A DNA stretch of 36,154 nt from Acidimicrobiaceae bacterium (GTDB taxonomy: Bacteria; Actinomycetota; Acidimicrobiia; Acidimicrobiales; RAAP-2), in the NCBI GenBank assembly GCA_027314705.1, contig DAHVAJ010000043.1:1-36154 (forward strand), read 5' to 3'. Of the stretch, positions 1 to 7,091 are shown piece by piece; the first letter of the stretch is position 1, and every line of letters begins with the position of its first letter. The position numbers and the translations under genes are program-made. The notes below the pieces were generated by a model. The model did not search any database, was not told the DNA's origin, and saw only the letters and a program-made list of their open reading frames with translations.

Positions 1-254
1 CGCCGGTGACCGACGACGGCCTGCTCGGCGACGTCTGGCAGTGGACGTCCTCGGCCTACGGCCCCTACCCCGGCTTCGCACCGGCCGCCGGGGCGGTCGG
101 CGAGTACAACGGCAAGTTCATGGTCAACCAGTACGTGCTGCGCGGCGGCTCGTGCGCCTCCCCGGGCGACCACGTCCGGGCCACCTACCGCAACTTCTTC
201 CCGGCCTCCGCCCGCTGGGCCTTCGCCGGGGTCCGGCTGGCCCGGAACGCGTGA
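1..254 (+). CDS. egtB: EgtB C-terminal fragment (ergothioneine sulfoxide synthase)
   Basis: This is the last 83 or so codons of a gene that begins before the window. EgtB is an iron-dependent enzyme joining a thiol donor to trimethylhistidine (hercynine) as a sulfoxide. The visible part is the end of the formylglycine-generating-enzyme-like (C-type lectin) fold: [31 protein letters not shown] and a closing RATYRNFFP...[10 protein letters not shown]. These are typical of the EgtB type common outside mycobacteria, where egtB is often followed directly by egtD. The stop TGA at 252-254 overlaps a GTG at 251 that is in frame with egtD, so the two are probably translationally coupled. The N-terminal DinB-like iron-binding half lies outside the window. 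Confidence 0.9.
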   Translation, partial: PVTDDGLLGDVWQWTSSAYGPYPGFAPAAGAVGEYNGKFMVNQYVLRGGSCASPGDHVRATYRNFFPASARWAFAGVRLARNA

Positions 255-298
255 GCCGGCCGCAGGCGGGACACCGGAGCGGCGGCGGCGCCACCCGC

Positions 299-1279
299 AT
301 GCCCACCGTCATCCCGCCCACCATCGAGGTCCACCTCACCGAGGCCGAGCTGCGCACGGCCATGGAGACCGACGTGCGCGACGGGCTCACGGCCACGCCC
401 AAGCAGCTTCCGCCCGTCTACTTCTACGACGACCGGGGAAGCCGGCTCTTCGACCAGATCACCCGCCTGCCCGAGTACTACCCGACCCGGGCCGAGCGGT
501 CGATCCTCGAGGCCCACGCCAAGGACCTGGTGCTCCAGGCCGACGCCGACGTGCTGGTGGAGCTCGGGGCGGGCACCTGCGCGAAGTCCCGGGTCCTGCT
601 GGACGCCCTGCGCGACTGCGGCCGGCTCGGCCGCTTCGTCCCGCTCGACGTCAGCGAGACGACGCTGTGGGCGGCGGCCCGCGCCCTGGCCGAGGAGTAC
701 CCCGGCCTCGAGGTCCACGCCGTGGTCGGCGACTTCCACCGCCACCTCGACCGGCTCGGAGCCGACCGCCGCCGGCTGGTGGCCTTCCTCGGGGGGACCA
801 TCGGCAACCTCGACCCCGCCGGGCGACGCCGCTTCCTCGCCGACCTGGTGGCGACCCTGTCCCCCGGGGACCGCCTCCTGCTCGGGACCGACCTGGTGAA
901 GGCCGAGGACCGCCTGGTGGCCGCCTACGACGACGCCTCCGGCGTCACCGCCGAGTTCAACCGCAACGTGCTCCACGTGCTCAACCGTGAGCTCGGGGCC
1001 GACTTCCCGACGGATCGCTTCGCCCACGTGGCCCGGTGGAACGCCGCCGAGAACCGCATCGAGATGTGGCTCCGCTCACTCGACGCCAGCCGGATCTCCC
1101 TGCGCGACCTGGACCTCGAGGTGGCCTTCGCCGCCGGCGAGGCGCTCCTCACCGAGATCAGCACCAAGTTCACCCCGGCCGGCCTCGAGGCCGAGCTCGG
1201 TGCCAGCGGCCTCGCCGTGGAGTCACGGTGGACGTCGGACGGCGGTGAGTTCCAGCTCACCCTGGCCCGCCGGCCGTGA
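299..1279 (+). CDS. egtD: EgtD, L-histidine N-alpha-methyltransferase
   Basis: SAM-dependent enzyme that trimethylates histidine to hercynine, the first committed step of ergothioneine synthesis; cytoplasmic. From the ATG at 299 it has 326 residues, close to the roughly 320 usual in the family. Visible motifs are PPVYFYDDRGSRLFDQIT and YYPTRAE near residues 37-65, the SAM-binding ELGAGTCAKS near 90, FLGGTIGNLDP near 165 with the Asn that contacts histidine, and LLTEISTKF near 285, whose Glu and Ser match the substrate-amine binding pair known in mycobacterial EgtD. An alternative GTG start at 251 overlaps the egtB stop (GTGA) and would add 16 low-complexity residues; coupling makes it possible, but family length favours 299. 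No egtC lies between egtB and egtD, unlike the mycobacterial cluster. Confidence 0.93.
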   Translation: MPTVIPPTIEVHLTEAELRTAMETDVRDGLTATPKQLPPVYFYDDRGSRLFDQITRLPEYYPTRAERSILEAHAKDLVLQADADVLVELGAGTCAKSRVLLDALRDCGRLGRFVPLDVSETTLWAAARALAEEYPGLEVHAVVGDFHRHLDRLGADRRRLVAFLGGTIGNLDPAGRRRFLADLVATLSPGDRLLLGTDLVKAEDRLVAAYDDASGVTAEFNRNVLHVLNRELGADFPTDRFAHVARWNAAENRIEMWLRSLDASRISLRDLDLEVAFAAGEALLTEISTKFTPAGLEAELGASGLAVESRWTSDGGEFQLTLARRP

Positions 1280-1337
1280 CCCCGCCGGAGGACCGACGCC
1301 GGGGAAGAGACGGGGCGGGGCGGACGTTGGACGGTCC

Positions 1338-1628
1338 ATGACCATCCGAGCGACATGGAACGGCACCGTCCTCGCCGAGAGCGACCGCACGGTCACGGTG
1401 GAGGGCAACCACTACTTCCCGGCGGAGGACGTCCGCGACGAGCACCTCGAACCGAGCACCACCCACACCACCTGTCCGTGGAAGGGCGTGGCCAGCTACC
1501 GGACGGTGGTGGTCGACGGTGCCCGCAACCCCGACGCGGCCTGGTTCTACCCCGAACCCAAGGCGGCGGCCGAGGAGATCACCGGGCGGGTGGCCTTCTG
1601 GAAGGGCGTGGTCGTCGAGGAGGTCTGA
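1338..1628 (+). CDS. DUF427 domain protein
   Basis: A 96-residue protein of the DUF427 family. The family signatures are plain: an early NHYFPAEDV, the central TTCPWKGVASY with its conserved Cys-Pro-Trp-Lys, and a C-terminal AFWKG. The fold is a small beta barrel; the biochemical role is not established to my knowledge. It lies 58 nt after egtD on the same strand and converges on rlmB, whose stop is only 10 nt away. The ATG at 1338 is chosen because the domain begins about 5 residues later and the length fits single-domain family members. Sharing a transcript with egtBD is possible but the sequence does not prove it. No clear ribosome-binding site is seen before the start. Confidence 0.88.
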   Translation: MTIRATWNGTVLAESDRTVTVEGNHYFPAEDVRDEHLEPSTTHTTCPWKGVASYRTVVVDGARNPDAAWFYPEPKAAAEEITGRVAFWKGVVVEEV

Positions 1629-1638
1629 CCGGCGGCCG

Positions 1639-2604
1639 TCATCCGCCGGTCCGGCCGCGCTGGCGCGCCACCTCGAAGCAGGCGATGGCCCCGGCGGTGG
1701 CCGCGTTGAGCGACGAGAGGGCGCCGTACTGGGGGATCGAGCAGAGGACGTCGCACCGCTTCCGGGTGAGGGCGGCCAGACCGGTGCCCTCCGACCCGAG
1801 CACGAGGGCCACGGGCTGGTCGCCGAAGGGAAGCTCGTAGACGGAGCGGGGGGCGTCGGCATCGAGCCCGACCGACCACATCCCGAGCCCGACGAGCGTG
1901 CGCAGGGCGCTGGGCACCCCGGCCGCCAGGGCCATGGGCAGGTACTCGACGGCGCCGGCCGCCACCTTGGCCACGGTGGGCGAGAGGTGCGTGGACCGGT
2001 GGCGGGGCAGCACCACACCGGTCACCCCGGCACACTCGGCCGAGCGCAGGACCGCCCCCAGGTTGTGTGGGTCGGTGATGCCGTCCACCACCAGCAGGAA
2101 GGGCGGCCGTCCGCCGGGCCCGGAGGCGGCCAGCTCCTCCAGTGCCGTCTCGCGCACGGGGTGGGCCAGCGCCACCACCCCCTGGGCGCTGTCGGTGCGG
2201 GCCGCCGCGTCGAGACGGCGTCGCGAGACCCGCTGGACCCGCACGCGGCGCCGGGCGGCCAGGGACTCGATCTCGTCCAGAATGGGGGCGTCGTCCATGC
2301 CTTCGGCCAGGAGCAGTGTGGTGACCCGCCGACGGTCGGCCCGGAGCAGTTCCCGCACGGCCTGACGTCCCTCGACCTGCTCGCCCCCCAGGCCGGCGCG
2401 GGTCGGCGACCGGCCGGCGCCCACCCGGCGGTCCCCGGGGGAGCCACCGGCGCGGCCGCCGGACCGGGAGGATCGGGCGGCACGACCGGTGGGCGCCTCC
2501 CGGCCGGCGCCGGCGCGGCCGCCCGCCCCGACCCGGCCCTGGGCCCGGCCACGTCCCCGGCCCGACGGCCCTCGGCCCCTCGGCGACCCGGTCCCCGGGC
2601 TCAC
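1639..2604 (-). CDS. rlmB: 23S rRNA 2'-O-methyltransferase, RlmB/TrmH family (SpoU)
   Basis: SPOUT-class methyltransferase; by family it methylates the 2'-O of a 23S rRNA guanosine (G2251 in E. coli). 321 residues. The first 60 or so are Gly/Arg/Ser-rich and probably disordered, a common actinobacterial extension. An SpoU substrate-binding domain follows (GRQAVRELLRA onward), then the knotted domain with motif 1 (DGITDPHNLGAVLRSA, including the catalytic-site Asn and Arg), motif 2 (LVLGSEGTGL) and motif 3 (SLNAATAGAI). Motif 3 more often reads SLNVSVA. The GTG start at 2604 overlaps the ispF stop by 4 nt (GTGA). An in-frame upstream extension exists but would read through ispF. Substrate specificity within the family is inferred. 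Confidence 0.9.
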   Translation of the reverse strand: MSPGTGSPRGRGPSGRGRGRAQGRVGAGGRAGAGREAPTGRAARSSRSGGRAGGSPGDRRVGAGRSPTRAGLGGEQVEGRQAVRELLRADRRRVTTLLLAEGMDDAPILDEIESLAARRRVRVQRVSRRRLDAAARTDSAQGVVALAHPVRETALEELAASGPGGRPPFLLVVDGITDPHNLGAVLRSAECAGVTGVVLPRHRSTHLSPTVAKVAAGAVEYLPMALAAGVPSALRTLVGLGMWSVGLDADAPRSVYELPFGDQPVALVLGSEGTGLAALTRKRCDVLCSIPQYGALSSLNAATAGAIACFEVARQRGRTGG

Positions 2605-3116
2605 CCGGAGCTCCCGGTGGCGGCCAGCAGGACGGCGGCGGTGCACCCGATCCCCTCCGCCCGGCCCAGGGCGCCGAGGCCTTCGGCCCGGGTCGCCTTG
2701 ACGTTGACCGGGGCACCGAGCACCCCGGACAGGTTGGCGGCCATGCGGGCCAGGTGCGGCGCCAGCCGGGGCGCCTCGGCGACCACGGTGCAGTCGGCGT
2801 TGACCGGCGTCCACCCGGCCCCGGCGGCCAGGCCGACCACGTGGCCCAGGAGGTCCAGGCTGTCGGCGTCGCGCCACCGCTCGTCGTCGTCGGGCGCATG
2901 CTTCCCGAGATCGCCCAGCCCGGCGGCACCGAGCACGGCGTCGGCCAGGGCATGGGACAGGACGTCGGCGTCGCTGTGGCCGACGAGACCCCGCACGCCC
3001 GGACCGCTGAGCCGCTCGCCCCCCAGCACGAGGGGTCGTCCAGGATCGTCGCTGAAGGGATGGACGTCGACCCCCTGGCCGACCCGCAGGGCCGGGAGCG
3101 GGACGCCGCCGGTCAC
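2601..3116 (-). CDS. ispF: 2-C-methyl-D-erythritol 2,4-cyclodiphosphate synthase
   Basis: Fifth enzyme of the MEP isoprenoid pathway: it cyclises CDP-methylerythritol 2-phosphate to MEcDP with loss of CMP; a cytosolic homotrimer with a divalent metal. 171 residues, slightly longer than the usual 155-160. Visible are the metal-binding DVHPF (residues 17-21), GHSDADVLSHALADA with the second His ligand, the DLGKHAPD loop, and the C-terminal VKATRAEGLGALGRAEGIGCTA. Here VKAT is followed by RAEGLG where many family members have TTEGLG. GTGA overlaps on both sides place it in one translational unit, ispD-ispF-rlmB. Confidence 0.96.
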   Translation of the reverse strand: MTGGVPLPALRVGQGVDVHPFSDDPGRPLVLGGERLSGPGVRGLVGHSDADVLSHALADAVLGAAGLGDLGKHAPDDDERWRDADSLDLLGHVVGLAAGAGWTPVNADCTVVAEAPRLAPHLARMAANLSGVLGAPVNVKATRAEGLGALGRAEGIGCTAAVLLAATGSSG

Positions 3117-3841
3117 GGTCGGGACCCGGCCAGGAGGACGCCGGCCAGGGCCAGGTCCTCGGGGCGGGTGACCTTCAGGTTGCCGGGGTCGCCCGCCACC
3201 GTGACGACCGTGGCCCCGGTGGCCTCGAGGAGCCCGGCGTCGTCGGTCGCCTCTCCCGAGCGCCCGTGGGCGGTCCGGAGGGCGGCGGCGGCGAAGGCCT
3301 GGGGGGTCTGGACCGAGACGAGGCCGTCCCGTTCGACCGTGCCCGCCACCCGGTCCCCCTCGGTCCGCTTGAGGGTGTCGGCCACCGGGACGGCGGGCAC
3401 GGCCCCATCGGCCCCGGCCCGCACCGCGGCCACCACCGAGGCGAAGAGCTCGGGACGGGCCAGCGGGCGGGCGGCGTCGTGGACGACGATCACCTCGGCC
3501 TCGGCCGGCACGGCGGCCAACCCCGCTCGGACCGACGCGGCGCGGGTGGCGCCGCCGGTCACCACGGTGTCCGCCCCGAGGGCGGCCTCGCCGGTCGCCC
3601 CGGGGGCGGGCACCCGGTCGGATCCCGGCCGGTCCGGCCCACTGCCGGTGCCCGGCCGGTCCGGCCCACTGCCGGTCCCCGGCCCGTCCGGCCCGCGGTC
3701 CGGCGGGGGGACGACCAGGACCACGCCGTCGGCGACCGAGCGGGCGGCCCGCACCGACCAGGCCGCCACCGGCAGCCCCGCCAACGGGAGGAACTGCTTC
3801 GGGCCACCGAAGCGGCGGCCCGATCCCCCGGCCACCACCAC
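3113..3841 (-). CDS. ispD: 2-C-methyl-D-erythritol 4-phosphate cytidylyltransferase
   Basis: Transfers CMP from CTP to methylerythritol 4-phosphate, the third MEP step. The nucleotide-binding VVAGGSGRRFGGPKQFLPL opens the protein; VVHDAARPL, DTLKR and QTPQAF follow at the expected places. 242 residues from the GTG at 3841, the first of three consecutive GTGs. This start lies right on the first beta strand. The frame stays open upstream towards the carD stop but offers no ATG, GTG or TTG, so a few residues may be missing through a rare start codon. A Gly/Pro/Asp-rich insertion (about residues 47-73), encoded by a 27-nt tandem repeat, sits between the first strands and is not part of the usual fold. 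It follows carD by 23 nt. Confidence 0.93.
   Translation of the reverse strand: MVVAGGSGRRFGGPKQFLPLAGLPVAAWSVRAARSVADGVVLVVPPPDRGPDGPGTGSGPDRPGTGSGPDRPGSDRVPAPGATGEAALGADTVVTGGATRAASVRAGLAAVPAEAEVIVVHDAARPLARPELFASVVAAVRAGADGAVPAVPVADTLKRTEGDRVAGTVERDGLVSVQTPQAFAAAALRTAHGRSGEATDDAGLLEATGATVVTVAGDPGNLKVTRPEDLALAGVLLAGSRP
3627..3701. repeat. 27-nt tandem repeat inside ispD
   Basis: Two near-identical 27-nt units, 3627-3653 and 3654-3680, are followed by a degenerate partial unit to about 3701. They encode a nine-residue GTGSGPDRP-type motif. The unit is a multiple of three, so it keeps the ispD frame. It lies in a surface linker region by comparison with known IspD proteins. Confidence 0.85.
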
Positions 3842-3864
3842 GGCCCAGACGGGACCGGGTCCGC

Positions 3865-4344
3865 TCAGGGCAGCGCCTCGTTGAGGCGGACCTCGGCGGT
3901 CTCCTCGTCGACGCCGAGGGCGAAGGTGAGCTCGGACACCAGGATCTGGCGGGCCCGGCTCAGCATCCGCTTCTCGCCGGCCGAGAGGCCCTTGTCCTTG
4001 TCGCGGATGGAGAGGTTCCGCACCACCTCCGCCACCTGGTAGATGTCACCGGAGCGGAGCTTCTCGGAGTGGTTCTTGTACCGCCGCGACCAGTTGGTCG
4101 GCATCCGGGCCTCCTTCTTGCGGAGGACGGCGAACACCTCCTCGACCTCTTCGTCGTTGATGACCTCCCGCAGGCCGACGCCGTCGGTGTTGTCGGCGGG
4201 AACCATGAGCGTGAGGTCACCGTAGGCCAGGCGGAGCACGAGATACTCCTGCTTCTTGCCGAAGGCCTCCTTGGTCTCGCGCCGTTCCACGACGGCCGCG
4301 CCGTGGTGGGGATAGACGACCTTGTCACCGATATCGAACACCAT
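3865..4344 (-). CDS. carD: CarD family RNA polymerase-binding transcription regulator
   Basis: CarD binds the RNA polymerase beta subunit through an N-terminal Tudor-like domain and stabilises open promoter complexes through its C-terminal DNA-binding domain; in mycobacteria it is essential and controls rRNA synthesis. 159 residues against about 162 in M. tuberculosis. Seen here: FDIGDKVVYPHHGAA at the N-terminus, EYLVLRLAYGDLTLMVP of the RNAP-interaction domain, then PTNWSRRYKNHSEKL containing the conserved Trp that contacts the transcription bubble, and GLSAGEKRMLSRARQILV. The ATG at 4344 aligns with known members; a GGAGG sits only one nucleotide away, so the next codon (GTG) is an alternative. 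It has its own probable promoter (-10 at 4413-4418) and leads into ispD-ispF-rlmB. Confidence 0.97.
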   Translation of the reverse strand: MVFDIGDKVVYPHHGAAVVERRETKEAFGKKQEYLVLRLAYGDLTLMVPADNTDGVGLREVINDEEVEEVFAVLRKKEARMPTNWSRRYKNHSEKLRSGDIYQVAEVVRNLSIRDKDKGLSAGEKRMLSRARQILVSELTFALGVDEETAEVRLNEALP

Positions 4345-4412
4345 GCCTCCAGGCGTCGGTGGGCGGAGCCGGTGCTCGTGGCGACCTCGGGACCGCGGAG
4401 AGGGAGGGGTCC

Positions 4413-4418
4413 ATTCTA
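4413..4418 (-). promoter_or_regulatory. probable carD promoter, -10 hexamer TAGAAT
   Basis: TAGAAT on the minus strand matches the -10 consensus at five of six positions in an otherwise GC-rich 115-nt gap between disA and carD. It predicts a start of transcription near 4406 and a leader of about 60 nt. No convincing -35 is seen, which would suit a promoter assisted by CarD/RbpA-type factors. Confidence 0.5.
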
Positions 4419-4459
4419 CACGGCCGGGCCGGATGGCCTCCGGCGCCCGTCCGACCGCG

Positions 4460-5548
4460 CTACTGGTAGCGCTCGAAGATGCTGGCCTCGGCCAGCCGGG
4501 CCAGGCCGTCCTTGACCGAGTGGGCCCGGGCCTGACCCACCCCCTCGACCTGCTCGAGGTCGGCCAGGCTGGCCCGCATGATCTGCTGCAGGTTGACGAA
4601 CCGGTCCACGATCCGCTCGATGATCACCTCGGAGAAGCGGGGCAGGCGGTCGAGCAGCCGGTAGCCACGGGGTTCGATGCCCGACTCGGTGTCGTGCAGG
4701 GACCCGGTGAGGCGGAGGACGGACGCCACCCGGGCCGAGTCGCGGAGCTCGTCGGAGGGGAGCTGGGCCAGCTGGCCGACGATGGACGCCACCGTCTCGG
4801 ACCGGTGCGACCCGTCGTCGGCCTGGGCGCAGTAGTCGCGGACCACGAGGTGGAGGTTGCGGGCCACCCCGTCGACCAGTTCGGACGACTGGAGGCCGAC
4901 GAGGCGGCCGTCCTCGCCCAGCTCGACCAGGTAGGCGTCGACCTCCTCGGCGATGCGCAGGACCATCTCGGCCGCCTGGACCACGCCCACCACGTCGCCC
5001 ACCGACACCGAGTCCTCCACCTCGAGGATGGAGAGGTTGTTGATGGCCATGTCGAACCGGTTGCGGAAGCGCTGCATGGTGGCCAGTGCCTGGTCGGTGC
5101 GGTCGTGCAGCCAGCTGGTCGGCTGCAGCGTGTGCTTCTCGTCGTGGCGGTAGACGGCAATCACCGACATGGCCGCCGAAACCGACAGGACGGGGACGTC
5201 GATCGACCGCGCCACCCGCTCGGCCGTGCGGTGGCGCGTTCCCGTCTCCGTCGTGGGGACGGACGCGTCGGGCACCAGGTGGACGTTGGCCCGGGCGATG
5301 CGGGAGGCGTCCGGGGCCAGGATGATGGCGCCGTCCATCTTGGCCAGCTCGGAGAGTCGCTGCGGGCTGAACTCCGAGTCGAGCAGGAACCCGCCCGAGC
5401 AGATGGCCAGGACGTCGGGTCCGTCGCCGATGACCACCAGCCCTCCGCGCTTGGCCCGCAGGACCCGGTCGAGACCGTCGCGCAGCGGCTGGCCCGGCGC
5501 GACCATGGCGAGCACCACGCTCATCGCCGCCTGCTGGCGTGTCGTCAC
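4460..5548 (-). CDS. disA: DisA, DNA integrity scanning protein / diadenylate cyclase
   Basis: Makes cyclic di-AMP from two ATP and scans DNA for branched intermediates. 362 residues from the GTG at 5548, matching the 355-360 usual length. The DAC domain carries the catalytic DGA (residues 72-74, KMDGAIIL) and the GTRHRTAER motif (103-111). A helical spine follows, and the C-terminal helix-hairpin-helix DNA-binding domain is visible as LEQVEGVGQARAHSVKDGL. A further upstream start would add 11 residues, but a -10-like TACCAT exactly 6 nt before this GTG favours 5548 and a leaderless message. It lies 42 nt after radA, the conserved partner in Actinobacteria; RadA is known in Bacillus to modulate DisA. 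Confidence 0.97.
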   Translation of the reverse strand: MTTRQQAAMSVVLAMVAPGQPLRDGLDRVLRAKRGGLVVIGDGPDVLAICSGGFLLDSEFSPQRLSELAKMDGAIILAPDASRIARANVHLVPDASVPTTETGTRHRTAERVARSIDVPVLSVSAAMSVIAVYRHDEKHTLQPTSWLHDRTDQALATMQRFRNRFDMAINNLSILEVEDSVSVGDVVGVVQAAEMVLRIAEEVDAYLVELGEDGRLVGLQSSELVDGVARNLHLVVRDYCAQADDGSHRSETVASIVGQLAQLPSDELRDSARVASVLRLTGSLHDTESGIEPRGYRLLDRLPRFSEVIIERIVDRFVNLQQIMRASLADLEQVEGVGQARAHSVKDGLARLAEASIFERYQ

Positions 5549-5554
5549 GCCCGC

Positions 5555-5560
5555 ATGGTA
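5555..5560 (-). promoter_or_regulatory. putative leaderless promoter of disA, -10 TACCAT
   Basis: TACCAT lies in the 42-nt radA-disA gap with a 6-nt spacer to the disA GTG. Transcription would begin at or next to the start codon. The same hexamer with the same spacing precedes radA. Confidence 0.5.
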
Positions 5561-5590
5561 CCCGTCGCCGCCGGGACCCACCGGCGGCCC

Positions 5591-6979
5591 TCAGGCGCCG
5601 TGGGCGGTGCAGCCCAACCGCCGGACGGCGTCGGCCACCGAGTCGACCCGGAGGAGCTCGACCCCCGGAGGCCCGGCCGGCGAGGACGCCGGCACCACGA
5701 CCCGGCCGAAGCCGAGGCGCTCGGCCTCCTCCAGGCGTCGGGGCAGGTGCGTCACCTGTCGGACCTCACCGGCCAGGCCGACCTCGCCCACGGCGGCCAG
5801 ATCGGCGGGCAGGGGGACCCCGGTCGCCGCCGAGGCCACGGCCAGGGCCACCGCGAGGTCGGCGGCCGGCTCGGCCACGCGGATGCCGCCGGCCACCGAC
5901 GCGAAGACGTCGACGCCGGTGACGGGCAGGCCGGCGTGGCGGCCGAGCACGGCCAGGGTCATGACCAGACGGCCCCCGTCGAGCCCGACCACCGACCGCT
6001 TGGGCTGGGCCTGGGCCATGGGGGCCACGAGGGCCTGCAACTCGACGAGCAGGGTCCGTCGACCCTGCAGCGCGGGCAGGACCACGCCGCCGGCCACGCC
6101 GACCAGGCGGTCCCCGAGGAGGAGGCGGCCCGGGTCGTCGACCCGGTTGAGCCCGTGGTCCCCCATCTCGAAGAGGCCGAGCTCGCCGGTCGGCCCGAAC
6201 CGGTGCTTGACCGCCAGCAACAGGCGGAGCGCGTGGTGGCGGTCCCCTTCGAAGCTCAGCACGGTGTCGACCATGTGCTCGAGGGCGCGCGGGCCGGCCA
6301 GGCTGCCGTCCTTGGTCACGTGCCCGACGAGGACGGTGGCCACCTGGTGGGACTTGGCCATCCCCACGAGCTGGTCGGCGCACTCGCGCACCTGGGCCAC
6401 CGACCCGGGTACACCGGCGGCCCGTCGCTCCCCGGGCGTGGCCGGGCCGACGGCGACCGCCTGGATCGAGTCGACGACCACCAGGTCGGGGGCCGCTTGG
6501 ACCACGGCGTCGATGACGGCGCCGACGTCGGTGGCCGAGAGGATGAGCAGTCCCGGCGGCACCGGGCCGAGGCGCTCGGCCCGGAGGCGCACCTGGTGGG
6601 CGGACTCCTCGGCCGACACCAGCAGGACCCGGTGACCGGCCCCTGCCCGTGCGGCCAGCACCTGGAGCAGCAGGGTCGACTTGCCGATGCCCGGCTCGCC
6701 GCCCAGGAGCGTGACCGAGCCGGGAACGATTCCCCCGCACATCACCCGGTCGAACTCGACGATGCCGGTCGGGACGGCCGCCGCGTCGGTGAGGTCGACC
6801 GAGGCCAGGGGGACGGGCATGCCGCCGAGGTCGAGCTCGTCGACGGCCCGGGCCAGTGGGCCGAGCGCCGCCTCCTCGACCAGGGTGTTCCACTCGCCAC
6901 AGGTCGGGCACCGGCCGGCCCATCGGGCCGTGGTCGAGCCGCAGTCGATGCACCGGTGCCGTCCGGCCGTCCTTGCCAT
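5591..6979 (-). CDS. radA: DNA repair protein RadA (Sms)
   Basis: RecA-like hexameric helicase that promotes branch migration in recombination and repair. 462 residues. N-terminal zinc finger with C10, C13, C24 and C27; Walker A GEPGIGKST (94-102); Walker B LVVVD (166-170); C-terminal Lon-protease-like domain (about 290-462). The RadA signature, normally KNRFG, reads KHRFG at 258-262, an Asn-to-His change in a motif important for activity in characterised RadA proteins. The ATG at 6979 is the natural start: the zinc finger begins 10 residues later and a TACCAT hexamer stands 6 nt upstream. It is followed by disA. Confidence 0.96.
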   Translation of the reverse strand: MARTAGRHRCIDCGSTTARWAGRCPTCGEWNTLVEEAALGPLARAVDELDLGGMPVPLASVDLTDAAAVPTGIVEFDRVMCGGIVPGSVTLLGGEPGIGKSTLLLQVLAARAGAGHRVLLVSAEESAHQVRLRAERLGPVPPGLLILSATDVGAVIDAVVQAAPDLVVVDSIQAVAVGPATPGERRAAGVPGSVAQVRECADQLVGMAKSHQVATVLVGHVTKDGSLAGPRALEHMVDTVLSFEGDRHHALRLLLAVKHRFGPTGELGLFEMGDHGLNRVDDPGRLLLGDRLVGVAGGVVLPALQGRRTLLVELQALVAPMAQAQPKRSVVGLDGGRLVMTLAVLGRHAGLPVTGVDVFASVAGGIRVAEPAADLAVALAVASAATGVPLPADLAAVGEVGLAGEVRQVTHLPRRLEEAERLGFGRVVVPASSPAGPPGVELLRVDSVADAVRRLGCTAHGA

Positions 6980-6985
6980 GCCCCG

Positions 6986-6991
6986 ATGGTA
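6986..6991 (-). promoter_or_regulatory. putative leaderless promoter of radA, -10 TACCAT
   Basis: TACCAT on the minus strand is separated from the radA ATG by 6 nt, so the message would start at or near the A of the ATG. It lies downstream of a strong hairpin that ends the preceding gene, so radA needs its own promoter. Confidence 0.5.
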
Positions 6992-7031
6992 GGGAAGGGG
7001 TGTCGCAGAGGGGGCGACCGCCCGGGACGGG

Positions 7032-7070
7032 GCCACCCTGCCCCCGGGGTCGCCCCGGGAGCAGGGTGGC
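7032..7070 (-). terminator. strong terminator-like hairpin after the secreted repeat protein
   Basis: The arms 7032-7049 and 7053-7070 pair at 17 of 18 positions around the three-base loop TCG; the outer ten pairs (GCCACCCTGC with GCAGGGTGGC) are perfect. It starts about 20 nt beyond the stop codon at 7092. No T-run follows, as is common for actinobacterial hairpin terminators. Being symmetric, it could act in either direction, but only the minus-strand gene ends here. Confidence 0.8.
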
Positions 7071-7091
7071 GGGCGGGTCCCGCTCAGACCG

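Noticed and set aside
1-254. The FGE-like fold at the left edge as maturation enzyme for the sulfatase
   Set aside because: The [11 protein letters not shown] and RATYRNFFP motifs and the adjoining egtD mark it as EgtB, not a formylglycine-generating enzyme.
3627-3701. Possible CRISPR-like repeat
   Set aside because: The units are directly abutting 27-nt tandem copies in frame within ispD, with no spacers.
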